From positions 70,150,115-70,214,114 of the forward strand of contig NC_092859.1 of NCBI RefSeq assembly GCF_032062135.1: 64,000 bases of DNA. Direction: 5' to 3'. The notes under the pieces were generated by a model. That model was not told the origin of the DNA. It did no database searches and saw only the letters and a list, made by a program, of their open reading frames with translations. The DNA comes from Pyxicephalus adspersus (lineage: Eukaryota; Chordata; Amphibia; Anura; Pyxicephalidae). Made by a program: the position numbers and the translations under genes. Below, piece after piece: positions 38,761 to 48,920 of this stretch (its first letter is position 1; each line of letters begins with the position of its first letter).

Positions 38761-39692
38761 GTAAGTAAAAATAAAGGGTTTCCACTTCCTAAGCTCCTCA
38801 ATTGTCTGTGCAAGACAAACACGGTGACCTAAAACTTCCTTTAATTTGGTAAGTACATCAGGGAATGGTAATCAGCAAATCACCCATCCATCCAAACATA
38901 CCCCATGAGTCCTGATCACTATTTCATCCAGATTAAAAATCACAAAATCATTAACGTCACTGGAGCAATATTATCCCATTGGGCCATCAATTTCTGAGAT
39001 ATCCTATGTCTGCAGAACAGGAAGTGAAAGGAAATCGCCACAATGGCACACACATTTACAAAAATATACCCAGACAAGGGTTTAAAGCCTGACTTCTCTA
39101 TTCAACATACATACACCTTGAAAAAAAACACCACATACAAGAATGTGCAGTAACATACTAAAAAGTTTGTTGTTGTTTATGTGATACGGCTGATGGTGTG
39201 AATGGCTAAAGTATGATCCGGACATTTATTTCTAAGGCAGCCATTGAAATGGCGAAGACACCCTCTGATCATTACAGAACTAGTCCAGTGCCATGGCACA
39301 GGTATACCCTGACCTGGATCAATGTGACCCTCATGCATACATTGGAAGTGCATGGCCTCCATCCTACCAGGATGTCAGTGTGATGGAAGGGGGCAGGACG
39401 CATAAACCATGGCAGTGCCCCATGTATGTGCCAGGCTGACCTGTGCCCTGATCCCAGCAGTGCCTGGCAGTAAGAAGCACACAGCAGCGCTCCCCAGCTG
39501 ACAGTATGGAGGCACAGGGCAGCCATGCCTGCCAGGTGATGCCCTCACCCCCTGCTCTTCTGTTCCCTGGGATGGCAGGGGGGTATTATCTGCACCGGGC
39601 CAGTATCAGACAAAAGAAGAGCGAATCCCTTTCCATCACTCCTCCTCCCCCCATCTCTCTCCTCCTATTGCACACCATTCTTCCTTCCTCAC

Positions 39693-39762
39693 CTCCGGTC
39701 CCATCCGAGTTCTCGTTCAGGCTGCCCGAGGAGTCGTGGTGAGTGCCCACACACCCTCCCAT
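39693..39762 (-). CDS. UBTD2: UBTD2 coding exon 1 (start codon, N-terminal tail)
   Basis: A 70-bp first coding exon, too short to appear as a long reading frame. The ATG is at 39762-39760 and translation gives MGGCVGTHHDSSGSLNENSD followed by GTG plus one base. The donor is GTGAGG starting at 39692. It joins exactly in phase to exon 2 to give ...GTG-VALGRNQ, matching the known UBTD2 N-terminus in length and in the SSGSLNENS motif. Gly2 with Cys4 (MGGC) is a plausible myristoylation plus palmitoylation signal; this is inferred from the motif only. The start context has A at -4, C at -3 and G at +4. The exon is GC-rich and lies within the CpG-rich promoter segment. Confidence 0.93.
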
Positions 39763-39955
39763 GGGTGCCGGCGGGGGCAGCCTCTGCCGTTTTAGCTCTT
39801 TGCCTTCACAGGGCGGGCGCGCTCACGCTGCGCGGCACCAAGCGCGGGGACGAGGAAAAGGAAAGAAGAGCACGGGAGCGCGGAACAGACGTCACAGCTC
39901 TCCACCCCCAAGATATTAGACATGGTAGCAGGCCCCTCCCCCTGCCATATACTGC

Positions 39956-39963
39956 TGACGTCA
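39956..39963. promoter_or_regulatory. cAMP-response element (TGACGTCA)
   Basis: A perfect 8-bp palindromic CRE, about 195 bp upstream of the UBTD2 start codon in the CpG-rich segment. CREB/ATF factors bind this site in many CpG-island promoters. A second site differing at one base (AGACGTCA) lies at 39887-39894. Confidence 0.55.
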
Positions 39964-40021
39964 CGCGAGGCTCTGGTTTCTTAGTAGTTATTGAGCCTGT
40001 CTGTGTTTGTGCTGCCTTCCT

Positions 40022-40026
40022 ATTGG
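40022..40026 (-). promoter_or_regulatory. CCAAT box on the UBTD2 strand
   Basis: ATTGG on the plus strand is CCAAT on the gene strand, about 60 bp upstream of the perfect CRE. This spacing is typical for NF-Y sites in TATA-less promoters. The motif is short, so the call depends on its position. Confidence 0.4.
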
Positions 40027-40110
40027 TTGTGTGAGGAGGATGGCTCCCAGCATGTACATCGCTTCTACCACAGAGCATTCCGCTGCCTCAGCTGTATCTG
40101 TGGTCAGCCA

Positions 40111-40414
40111 GTGTTCTGTCACATCCTGCTACCAACCTCACTGTTAGGGCCCTGCGATTCGCCAAGAGCCACTATAGCTACCTGCACTCCAAATACCAGG
40201 AAGGTTTGAGATACTGAAACACAAAGGTAAAAGGTAGGGTGCTAAAGTTTGGACATCAGCCATTTTCAGACTCCTGCAAATATCAGCTCAGGTTCCAGGG
40301 GCCTCATCCTTATAACCTTTGCTATAGAAGTCTACCCAAGGGGCTCTGGCTTCAGAATCCAATGGGATTATGGAGCAGGTAGCAAAATCTGACAACACTG
40401 TAAAAGTATTTCTA
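40111..40414. other. Upstream flank of UBTD2, nothing recognised
   Basis: No exon or repeat was recognised in this stretch beyond the CpG-rich segment. Confidence 0.5.
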
Positions 40415-40690
40415 CTTTCTGCTCATTTAAAAGAGCCCTAAAACCACATTTTGTCATACTTGGTTACCCATCTTCTGTCTTTTGAAACCGTCACTACTTC
40501 CCATCACTCCATATCTCCCCATCTATTGTGTGTTACTTCCCCCACCTTCTAGATTGTAAGCTCTTCAGGTCAGGGGCCTCTCCTCCTCCTGTGTCACTGT
40601 CTGTATCTGTTGCGGATTTGTAACCCCTATTTAATGTACAGAGCTGCGTAATATGTTGGTGTTAAATAAATGCTGATTATTAATAAAAAT
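40415..40690 (+). mobile_element. L2-type LINE 3' tail
   Basis: It contains TTTCTGCTCATTTAAAAGAG, AGATTGTAAGCTCTTCAGGT, CCCCTATTTAATGTACAGAG and an ATAAAT/AATAAAA tail. It is homologous to 46185-46430 and to the reverse complement of 8991-9224. Only the 3' end remains. Confidence 0.7.
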
Positions 40691-40889
40691 ACCATAATAT
40701 TTTATAGGATTTGCTGGGAACCTGTGATAAATGTAGTGGAAAGACCTGTGACCAATCTGGCAGCATGAGGCACATCAGTGATATAATAAAGTATAAAAGC
40801 GTATACTACATTGTGAAAAGTGCAAGGCACCACGTATAAGAGCACTACATCCCCAAATTTCCAAAATGTTGTACACCTCAAGTGAGACT

Positions 40890-42046
40890 TTAACCACCTG
40901 GGCGGTTAGCCTGCGCCTGGTTCGGGGTAAGAAAACTTGATACTATCGGTTACCCCGAACCAGGCGCGGGGTAGCTAGAAATATAAACACACGTTACAAT
41001 GCAATCCGATTGTCATACAACATTGTACGACAATCGGATTACAATTTACATTGTAAAAGTACTTACTGTGTCCCCGCAGCTCCTCCAGAGACGTCTGTCC
41101 TCTTCTGTTTTCACCCGGCGTGTGCAGTGACGATCTCCGGGGTTTCCGGGTGACGTTGCTGCAAGCGTCGGTGCGGGCGGGAGGTGGGGAGGGAAATTAA
41201 AAATAACTTTGTATTGAACTCAATACAAAAAAGCTGCATTGAGTCCAATTCAAAGAAATCTTTATATAATATATATATAATTGTATTATATATTATATAA
41301 GCTACTGTACAGTTACATTGCATTATACACTATTTTTTGNNNNNNNNNNNNNNNNNNNNNNNNNNNNNNNNNNNNNNNNNNNNNNNNNNNNNNNNNNNNN
41401 NNNNNNNNNNNNNNNNNNNNNNNNNNNNNNNNNNNNNNNNNNNNNNNNNNNNNNNNNNNNNNNNNNNNNNNNNNNNNNNNNNNNNNNNNNNNNNNNNNNN
41501 NNNNNNNNNNNNNNNNNNNNNNNNNNNNNNNNNNNNNNNNNNNNNNNNNNNNNNNNNNNNNNNNNNNNNNNNNNNNNNNNNNNNNNNNNNNNNNNNNNNN
41601 NNNNNNNNNNNNNNNNNNNNNNNNNNNNNNNNNNNNNNNNNNNNNNNNNNNNNNNNNNNNNNNNNNNNNNNNNNNNNNNNNNNNNNNNNNNNNNNNNNNN
41701 NNNNNNNNNNNNNNNNNNNNNNNNNNNNNNNNNNNNNNNNNNNNNNNNNNNNNNNNNNNNNNNNNNNNNNNNNNNNNNNNNNNNNNNNNNNNNNNGTTTT
41801 AGAAAAATATATTACTATACAGTATACCGAATTATTGCATTTTCAGTATTTTGTTATTTATTTATGTATTCTTGTTTCAGCTGATTTTTGTGTTTTTTAC
41901 TTAATATTATTATTAAAGTAATTTATTTTTTTTTTTTTTTACATAATTGTGTTTTTTAAACTTTATTATAGTAAAATTCAGGATATCTACTAGACCCTGT
42001 TCGGATATATTTCTGTAAATTACAGGTCTACAATTAGATATAATGG
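40890..42046. mobile_element. TTAA-type MITE family B with two hairpins, containing the assembly gap
   Basis: It starts TTAACCACCTGGGCGGTTAG. An 18-bp perfect stem (40913-40930 with 40950-40967) and a 16-bp stem with one mismatch (41003-41018 with 41025-41040) follow. The segment 41150-41335 is the reverse complement of 36520-36340. After the gap, AACTTTATTATAG and ACAGGTCTACAATTAG resemble the inverted end seen at 29895 and 36169. The right terminus is degraded. Confidence 0.7.
41340..41795. other. Assembly gap (456 N)
   Basis: A run of N. Reading frames drawn through it are artefacts. It lies inside an AT-rich, hairpin-forming repeat, which probably explains the failed assembly. Confidence 1.
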
Positions 42047-42326
42047 AACATATGTATAATGGAACATATGTAATCACATACGTTTTAACATATGGCCAAG
42101 GATATAAAAAATCACAACACAGCTTCACAAATTGACTTTTGGTCCCAAATTTTAGTTGTAGCCCAATGTCGATGACAAAATGTGTCAGTGGGAGCAGTTA
42201 TGCTTCATCATTTCTATCAGTAGAAGACATAGTGCCTAAAAACGTAGTGTCCCATTATTGGTACCCGTGGAAGACTTGTGCTCTTTAACAGCTCCAAGTT
42301 AATGGTGACCCTACCACTGCTCTTGG

Positions 42327-42721
42327 TTAAAGTGGACCTATCATCACATTTTTTACTTTATATAAAATGGTAGATTACCCTTTTATATCAGTTACAAAAG
42401 TTTCTTTAATTTTTTTTTAACCCCTACCCTCTGCAGCCTCCAGGGATTCGTACATCACAGCAGAAGGGCTTGCTTCTACGTTGAAAAAAATGCTAATCTC
42501 AAGCATGCATAGTGCAAGATCTTCTGCCTGCATGGTGCAAGATTAGGCAATGTAAGAAAAAGAATCTGGAAGAAGAGGAAGAGAAGCCCGGTTGCCCGTC
42601 TGCTCCGGAACAAAAAGCGAAGACGGGACAACGTGGGACCAACTGGACTAGGATCGTAGGGGGATCAACAACTTTCCACCTGTAAAGATGTTTGTCATTT
42701 GTTTAGTTAGATCCGCTTTAA
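42327..42721. mobile_element. TTAA-flanked MITE family C, full copy
   Basis: TTAAAGTGGACCTATCATCA at the left and GATCCGCTTTAA at the right, with TTAA at each end (42327-42330 and 42718-42721). It has the same interior layout as 33532-34006 (GC-rich block with GACAACGTGGGA). 395 bp, no coding capacity. Confidence 0.8.
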
Positions 42722-43880
42722 CCTTCTTTATCTCCCCCACTCCCCCGCCATGAAAAGTTACGGGTTACTTTTTTAACAGTACACTCAGTTTAAGGCAATG
42801 TATCTGTATGTAGTTTGCTGGTTGCTACAGGCCTGTCCTTACAGGCTTCCTTCATGCTGCAATACCTGGGTGATCCTTCCACTACCTGCTTTTCTGAAAT
42901 AAACTAAGCACACAGAGGCAGATCTTTGCTGGCCTTGTCAGTTTTCAACCCTGGGCAGTGAAGGAGATATGGGATTCAAATTGGAGATAAAGGATATAAG
43001 AGCCACACCTCCTGCCAGACTACCTTGTGCAGTGGTAACCTATAGAAGCATTATTTGCTCAAGACACACACTGTGACAATTCAGCATACACAGGCAGGGT
43101 GTGAAGTTCCCTGTTATGTGTGATGTGATTTGATGCCTGTCCACTGCCACTGACAAGATCATTCTTTGTGCCTCCATGTGACATTGCAAGATGCTTAATC
43201 AGCCAGTTACAAAATAGCAGTGACGTGACAGGCTCCTTCGGATTAACTCTGGTGATTAACTCTTCTAAACATCAGCAATCATTGATGCACTCAGAATTTC
43301 TAAATAGTTCAAACTAAGTCCAATTACATGTATGCCTCCTCTGTCTATATCCTGAAATGTGAGACAGTGGATGCCGACATGTTTGTAGACTGACAGCCGT
43401 CTTTTAGTTTTCCCTATCCAAAGGTGAGAACAATGTGCATCCATGATAAAATAGGAAGATCCTCTTTTCATTTTAACGTTTTGTGTCAGAAAAAACTCTC
43501 ATATAAACAACACATGTAACTAATGTTCCCACCTGTGGTTTTGCAAGCCTTTTTGAGTGTTTTACTGCTTTAAAATGCTTGCAGAAAAATAGTTTCTTAA
43601 ACTGAAACTGAACCACTTACAATTGCCTATGCAGTCTTTTTTGAGCGTTTTCAGGCTTTTGAATGTAGTTGTTTTTAGGCATTTGTGAAGCCTGGAAATT
43701 GCTCTGAATACCTTGAGATAGGAAATAACCTTCCTTTCACTTTCTGTCATTCACACTTGATGGCCAAAAGGATTGACGGTGCTGTGCTGGCTGAACTTGT
43801 GTGATATCGCCTAGAGCTATGAGACATGAACAATTCCAACTACAGGACACCTGGAAAGCTAAAGAATGGGAAAACCTTTT
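42722..43880. other. No gene recognised
   Basis: Mixed sequence. GTTTTT/GCTTTT words at 43540-43690 suggest a decayed repeat, but no boundaries can be drawn. Confidence 0.5.
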
Positions 43881-44102
43881 GCCCCGATTTGTTAAAGCTC
43901 TCTAAGGCTGGGGAGACTACACTTTCATCAGTGAAGCTGGCTAATCCAGCAAACCTGGAATGGATTTCCTGAAAGTCATTAGCTATTTGAAAGCAAATGT
44001 TTTTAATCCTGGACCAGATTCATTCCAGGTTTGCTGGATCACCCATATTCACTGATGAAAGTGTATCCTCTCCAACCTTGGAGAACTTTAACAAATCAGG
44101 GC
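43881..44102. mobile_element. Palindromic MITE family A, copy 2
   Basis: GCCCCGATTTGTTAAAGCTC at the left and CTTTAACAAATCAGGGC at the right. The halves are inverted copies with GTGAAGCTGG and ATCCAGCAAACCTGGAATGG inside. At 222 bp this is the best-preserved of three copies. Confidence 0.85.
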
Positions 44103-44795
44103 CAAAGACTGACACCTGGAGGCAGGAAAATGGCTAGCGTTAAGTATTACATTTTTATGTTTCAGCAAGAAAAGAGAGTCAGGTGGAAGTGTAGTGTTCT
44201 CAAGTGTGAAAAGATGTGGGTTTGGGTGAGGCAGGAAGGGATCCACATGTATGGGTAGTTTAGGAAAGCCAAAAAGACAGCCAGGTGCAAGTAGAGGTTC
44301 ATATCACTTCCATAGGAATTAGGAGGTGCTGGTAATGGTAATTAAATGCACTTGATTTATTGCTCATCGACAAGTCAGATGAATTATGTAAGAAATCAAA
44401 AGAATAGATCCGAGCAGGAATTTTTTTGTGGCAAAACAAATATATTGTAACAATAATTGGTTTTCAACATATGCACATATGTTAATTGGGTTCATACCAT
44501 TCACATCATGGGATTTCCAACCTTTCACCTAGACAAACCTCAATGAACTGATACATTGTTGTGAAGAAGATGGGGCCAAAATTCCTCCACAACATGTGAG
44601 AGACTGAAAAAATCATGCAGACTACATCATGATGTTGTTGCTGGTTCTACAAGCTATTGAATCATGGGTGTTGTTTTTGTGTTTTGGCATGACTGTATCT
44701 AAACATTCTGTTATAAAATGTGTCAAGAATTTGGAGACCTTTTAATTATGTGTCAGCCTCTAATGACTACTAGGCTTCTTGTGTTTAACTCCTGA
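44103..44795. other. No gene recognised
   Basis: AT-rich spacer between a MITE and the L2 LINE. No coding homology was recognised. Confidence 0.5.
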
Positions 44796-46169
44796 ATTGT
44801 GGTAGGTGGGTCTTAATGTAGGGAGTAGGTAGAGCTTAGTTTTAGTTAGCCAAATAGGATGAGGAAGACCATTCCAGAGAGTTGGGGCAGCTCTAGAAAA
44901 GTCTTGGAGCCGTGCGTATGATGAGGTTATGAGTGAGGAAGTCAGTAGTAGGTCATTGGAGGAGCGAAGAGAGCGGCTAGGGGAGTATTTTTTACCAGGT
45001 CAGAAAGGTAACTGACAAGAACTGTGGAGGGATTTGAAGGCAAAACACAGGTGCTGGAATTTGAAGGTGAAATGGAAGCCAATGAAGAGAACTACAAAGA
45101 GATGCAGCAGAAGAAGAGCGGTGGGAAAGATGGATGAGTCTGGCTGCAGCATTCATGATCGATTGTTGAGGAGAGAGTCGCGTTAGTGGAATACCAGAGA
45201 GGTGGAGGTTACAGTAGTCCAGACGAGAGATGATAAGAGCCTGTACAAGGAGTTTGGTGATCTCTGAGGACATGTAGGAGCAGATTTTGGAGATGTTGCC
45301 CAGGTGAAAGTGACAGGACCTGGAATTGTTCTGAATATGGGGGGTATATGAGAGGGCAGAATCAAAGGTGATGCCAAGACAACGTGCCTGAGGGTAGGGA
45401 CGAATACCAGTGTTGTTAACAGTTAAGAATATGTCAGGGGGAGATTTGGAATTTGAAGGGGGGAAGATGATGAGTTCGGCTTTAACCAGATTGAGTTTCA
45501 GAAATCTGGCCGACATCTATGATGAGATGGCTGACAGGCAGCATGAGACCTTATCCAGGACTGAGGGAGACAGGTCAGGGGTGGACAATGGTACTTTAAG
45601 CCAAAGCAGGATATGAGACTACCGAGAGAAGAGGTGTACAGAGAAAGGAGAACTGGTCCAAGGACTGACCCTTGGGGAACACCAACAGGGAGAAGAGTAG
45701 AAGAGGAGAAATTACCATTGAAAGAAACTTGAAAGGAGAGGTCAGACAGATAGGAAGCAAACCAAGAGAGAGCAGTGTCATTGATACCAATGAAGCACAT
45801 GATTTGTACTAAAAGGGAATCAACAGTGTCAAAAGCAGAGAAAGGTCAAGGAGAAGGAGGAGGGAAAAGTTGCATTGAGACTAAGCTCTGATAAAGTCAT
45901 CGGCCACTTTAGTAAGGGCTGTTTTGGTGGAATGGGTAGCTTGAAAGCCAGACTGAATAGGGTCAAGGAGAGAGTTGGTGCTTAGGTAACCGGTGAGTAT
46001 TTTGTAGACAAGGCGCTCAAGAAGTTTGGAAACAAATGGGAGAAGGGAGATAGGATAATAGTTAAAAGGTATGGAGGGGTCTAGTGAGGGTTTCATCAGG
46101 ATAGAGAGAATAATGGCATGTTTAAAAACTGAAGGGGTAGATACCAGTAGAATGGGAGAGGTTGAATAG

Positions 46170-46440
46170 TTTGGTAAGGGGGGCTTGCTCCTACTTTCTG
46201 CTCATTTAAAAGAGCACTCAAAACCCATTTTTTCAAACTTGCCTACCCATCTTCTTCTGTCTTTTGAAACCATCACTACTTCCCACCACTACATATCCCC
46301 CTCCTATTGTGTGTAAATCTCCCAACCTACTAGTTTGTAAGCTCTTCGGGGCAGGTTCCTCTCCTCCTGTGTCACTGTCTGTATTAGTCTGTCATTTGCA
46401 ACCCCTATTTAATGTACAGCGCTGGACTTCTGCATTGTGC
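46170..46440 (+). mobile_element. L2-type 3' tail inserted in the L2 LINE in opposite orientation
   Basis: TTTCTGCTCATTTAAAAGAG, GTTTGTAAGCTCTTCGGGGC and TTTAATGTACAGCGCTGG match the tail at 40415-40690. It interrupts the minus-strand LINE and is itself cut by a MITE at about 46440. Confidence 0.7.
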
Positions 46441-46685
46441 TTCACATCTCACTGCAGATGCGAGCAGCGGCGTGGCCAGGAACCGGGTGGTATTTAAAAG
46501 CAGATTACTCAGTAAGTAACAGACTGGCGCCCCGGCATCACAGCGGGACCATCCGATCGCCGCTGGAGCATGGGGCAAAGGTAAGGGGGGCTTCTAACGT
46601 TACCCTGAGTGTGACTCGGGATTACCGATTTTTGCATGTAAAAGCCACCCCGAGTCACACTCAGGATTACCGCTAGGGGGGTTAA
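46440..46685. mobile_element. TTAA-type MITE family B relative with 17-bp stem
   Basis: The right end, read inward, is TTAACCCCCCTAGCGGTAAT. A perfect 17-bp stem CCTGAGTGTGACTCGGG (46604-46620) pairs with 46649-46665. It is inserted in the plus-strand L2 tail: flanking L2-tail sequence (TAATAATATTATTAG) resumes at 46686. Confidence 0.7.
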
Positions 46686-47302
46686 TAATAATATTATTAG
46701 ATCAGATAGAAGCGGACAGGTAGTAAATGAAGATGATGAGAAAAGAGAGGAGACTTCATCCACAGTAACGGCTGAGGGAGGCCAGTGATGATTTACAGGT
46801 GGAATGGGTTGGATATGGTTGGAGTGGCCCGGTGGGCAGAGACATCATGTCTGATTTTGTCAATTTTATCTCTAAAGTAGGGGGCAATGTCTTGGGCAGA
46901 GAAGGTAGTTGGGGGAGCAGGTGTGGGGTTTAAGAGGCAGTCAATTGTTGAGAAGAGGCTGCATGGTTTGGAAGCTTGAGAAGAAATGACAGCAGAGAAA
47001 TAATTTTGCTTGGTGACAGTGAGTACAGAGGTAAAGTGTTGTAGTCTGGCTTTGTAGTCCATGAAGTCAGCGATAAGGCCAGATTTCCTTCACATGCGCT
47101 CAACTGCATGAACAGTTTTTTGTAGATGTTTGGTGTGGTTGTTGTGTCGAGGTCGGGGGTTGGCAGGACGGGGGTAGCAGAGAGATTGTGGTTGAACCGA
47201 GTGCCAGCTTTATACGGAGATGTGATTTTAGAGAGGATGGGGGTTAGGGATGTGAGGCAGTTTGAGAATAGGTTGTGGTTAAGGTTATGGATATCTCTGA
47301 CA

Positions 47303-47690
47303 CTGATCCAACAATTGGATACACAGGGATGGAATTTGGCAGGCGGAATGGGAGACATAACATACACAACCAGATGAAGATTGCAAGGGAAAACGATTGG
47401 ATACACAGGGATGAAATTTGGCAGGCAGAATGGGAGACGTACCATACACAATCAGATGAAGATTGCAGGGGAAAACAATTGCACACACAGGGATGAAATT
47501 TGGCAGGCAGAATGGGAGACATACCATACACAATCAGATTAAATTTGCAGGGGAAAACAATTGGATACACAGGGATGAAATTTGGCAGGCAGAATGGGAG
47601 ACATACCATACACAGTCAGATGAAGATTGCAGGGGAAAACAATTAGATACACATGGATGAAATTTGGCAAGCAGAATGGGAGACGTACCT
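47303..47690. repeat. 82-bp tandem repeat, nearly five copies
   Basis: ACACAGGGAT recurs at 47321, 47403, 47485 and 47567, with ACACATGGAT at 47649, exactly every 82 bp. Each unit also contains TTTGGCAGGCAGAATGGGAG and GATTGCAGGGGAAAACAAT. Copies differ at only a few positions. Since 82 is not a multiple of three, each peptide reappears in shifting frames. Confidence 0.92.
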
Positions 47691-48129
47691 GTAGAAGGGG
47701 AGATAAATGTATTAGTTTCAGGCAGATGAAGAAGGTGAATTCATCAGTGATGATAGTAGAGGAGGATGATGGTGATGTTGATGTTATTCCCTGGATTTAT
47801 TTCCATCGCAGTTTAAATTTGGCACTTAAGATTTGGGCTTGTGACCAGGGTCCCCACATGACCTTGTCTGTTTAAATAGAAGTGCTTTTTGGCCCTGAAT
47901 ATGGATGTTTTCTTCTAATGGCACTGACCCATGAGTGCCAGAACTGTTAAGAAATGTAAGGATCTGTCCAAAATGTGATATACTGTACTGTGATATACTA
48001 TATATACTGTATACTGATTTGGCCCTTTGTTATTTTCAATTATTTTTATTTGTTTTGTCAATAACAATACAATAGATAATATTGTAAAAAAATTATAGGA
48101 CAACACATGTTGTAATATGTAACAATGTC

Positions 48130-48920
48130 AAATATGAGGGGGTGCTGAGAAGTTCCTGGCTTTGCCCCCTTCCAGATGAAATAGAAAAATGAGTGTGTGG
48201 GCATATCTTATCTTAGTATGTAACTGTGTAAATATATCAGGTCTTTGCGATTCTTAAAACTGTTTTTTCTTTTAGTGAGAAGCGGTGATGGCAGAGGCAC
48301 AAACCCGGCAACTTGCGATGCTGTGCATGAGCTGATTATTGAGGACTGAAGAATATCCGCAAAAAAGATAGCCCAGATACTTGACATCTCACAGGAGCGT
48401 GTTGGGTTTGTTATCACCCCACTATCCTAGACATGCGCAAGCTTTCAGCGAAGTGGGTGCCGATATGTTTGAACAGTGACCAGAAGAAGGAACGAGTTTA
48501 ACCATCCAAAGCCGTTTTGGCCCATTTTGTAGCTACACAGGAAACCAAGAAACGTCAAAGGAATGGCGCCACAACGGGTCCCCACAGTCGAAGAAGTTCT
48601 GAGCCCAGAAATTTGCCAAAAAAGTCAAGGTGTCAGTTTTCTGGGACAAAGACGGTATTCTGTTGGTGGACTATCTACCTCAGGGCTCTAGTATCATTGG
48701 ACAATATTATGCTAACCTCCTGGACCAGCTGAAGGAGGCAATTAAGATGAAACACTGTGCAAACTTGACCAAGGGGAACCTTTTTTTGCAGGACAATGCA
48801 CCTGCGCACACGTCCAATGTTGTGGCTGCCAAATTGAACACCCTGGGTTTCCAATTGGTCCACCATCCCCTCTACTCACCTGACCTGGCCCCTTCGGAAT
48901 AATATCTGTTTCAGAGTTTA
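48130..48920 (+). mobile_element. Mariner transposase relic
   Basis: The left terminus is near 48130 (GGGGTGCTGAGAAGTTCCTG, mariner-like). A transposase start at 48288 reads MAEAQTRQLAML. After stops and frame changes, 48620-48899 reads VSVFWDKDGILLVDYLPQGS, LFLQDNAPAHTSN, then HHPLYSPDLAPSE and a stop at 48900. QDNAPAH and YSPDLAPS(D/E) carry the second and third acidic residues of the DD34D triad; the third is Glu here. The C-terminus and right end are missing. Confidence 0.88.

Larger units (their letters stand above)
23581..39692 (-). other. UBTD2: UBTD2 intron 1 (16.1 kb, phase 1)
   Basis: The donor is GTGAGG at 39692 and the acceptor CTCTCTATAG ends at 23581. It contains L1 remnants (25390-27465, 31620-32680), a repeat at 28590-28765, and MITEs at 29895, 31094, 33289, 36169 and 38268. 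I see nothing coding in 23581-25390, 27466-28585, 29106-29894, 30140-31085, 32681-33288, 34007-36168 or 36560-38267; these are AT-rich with a (CA)10 run at 36661-36680. Confidence 0.88.
39500..40110 (-). promoter_or_regulatory. UBTD2: CpG-rich UBTD2 promoter / 5' region
   Basis: This segment is clearly richer in CG dinucleotides than its surroundings, densest at 39760-39900 and 39955-39970, and surrounds the first coding exon. Transcription would run towards lower coordinates. Within 300 bp upstream of the ATG there is a near-CRE (39887-39894), a C-rich GC-box-like run (39931-39944), a perfect CRE (39956-39963) and an inverted CCAAT box (40022-40026). No TATA box is obvious. This fits a CpG-island, housekeeping-type promoter. 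The transcription start cannot be fixed from sequence alone. Confidence 0.7.
44796..47300 (-). mobile_element. L2-clade LINE, interrupted and inactive
   Basis: Minus-strand translation, upstream to downstream: a pre-RT segment (47062-46793; QNYFSAVISSQ, then PYFRDKIDKIRHD), an interruption at about 46170-46690, then RT blocks YPISLLPFVSKLLERLVYKI and QSGFQATHSTKTAL (46080-45890), LSWFASYL and [10 protein letters not shown] (45770-45680), [17 protein letters not shown] (45500-45440), NAAARLIHLSH (about 45140) and AAPTLWNGLP (about 44885). The YADD box is deleted (FGLKYH runs directly into a different frame). Stops and frameshifts separate the blocks. Confidence 0.85.

Noticed and set aside
41281..41921. 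Long reading frames of up to 194 codons
   Set aside because: They run through the N gap and are artefacts.
47244..47609. Proline/cysteine-rich frames (repeated LPFCLPNFIPV peptide)
   Set aside because: They translate the 82-bp tandem repeat in shifting frames.
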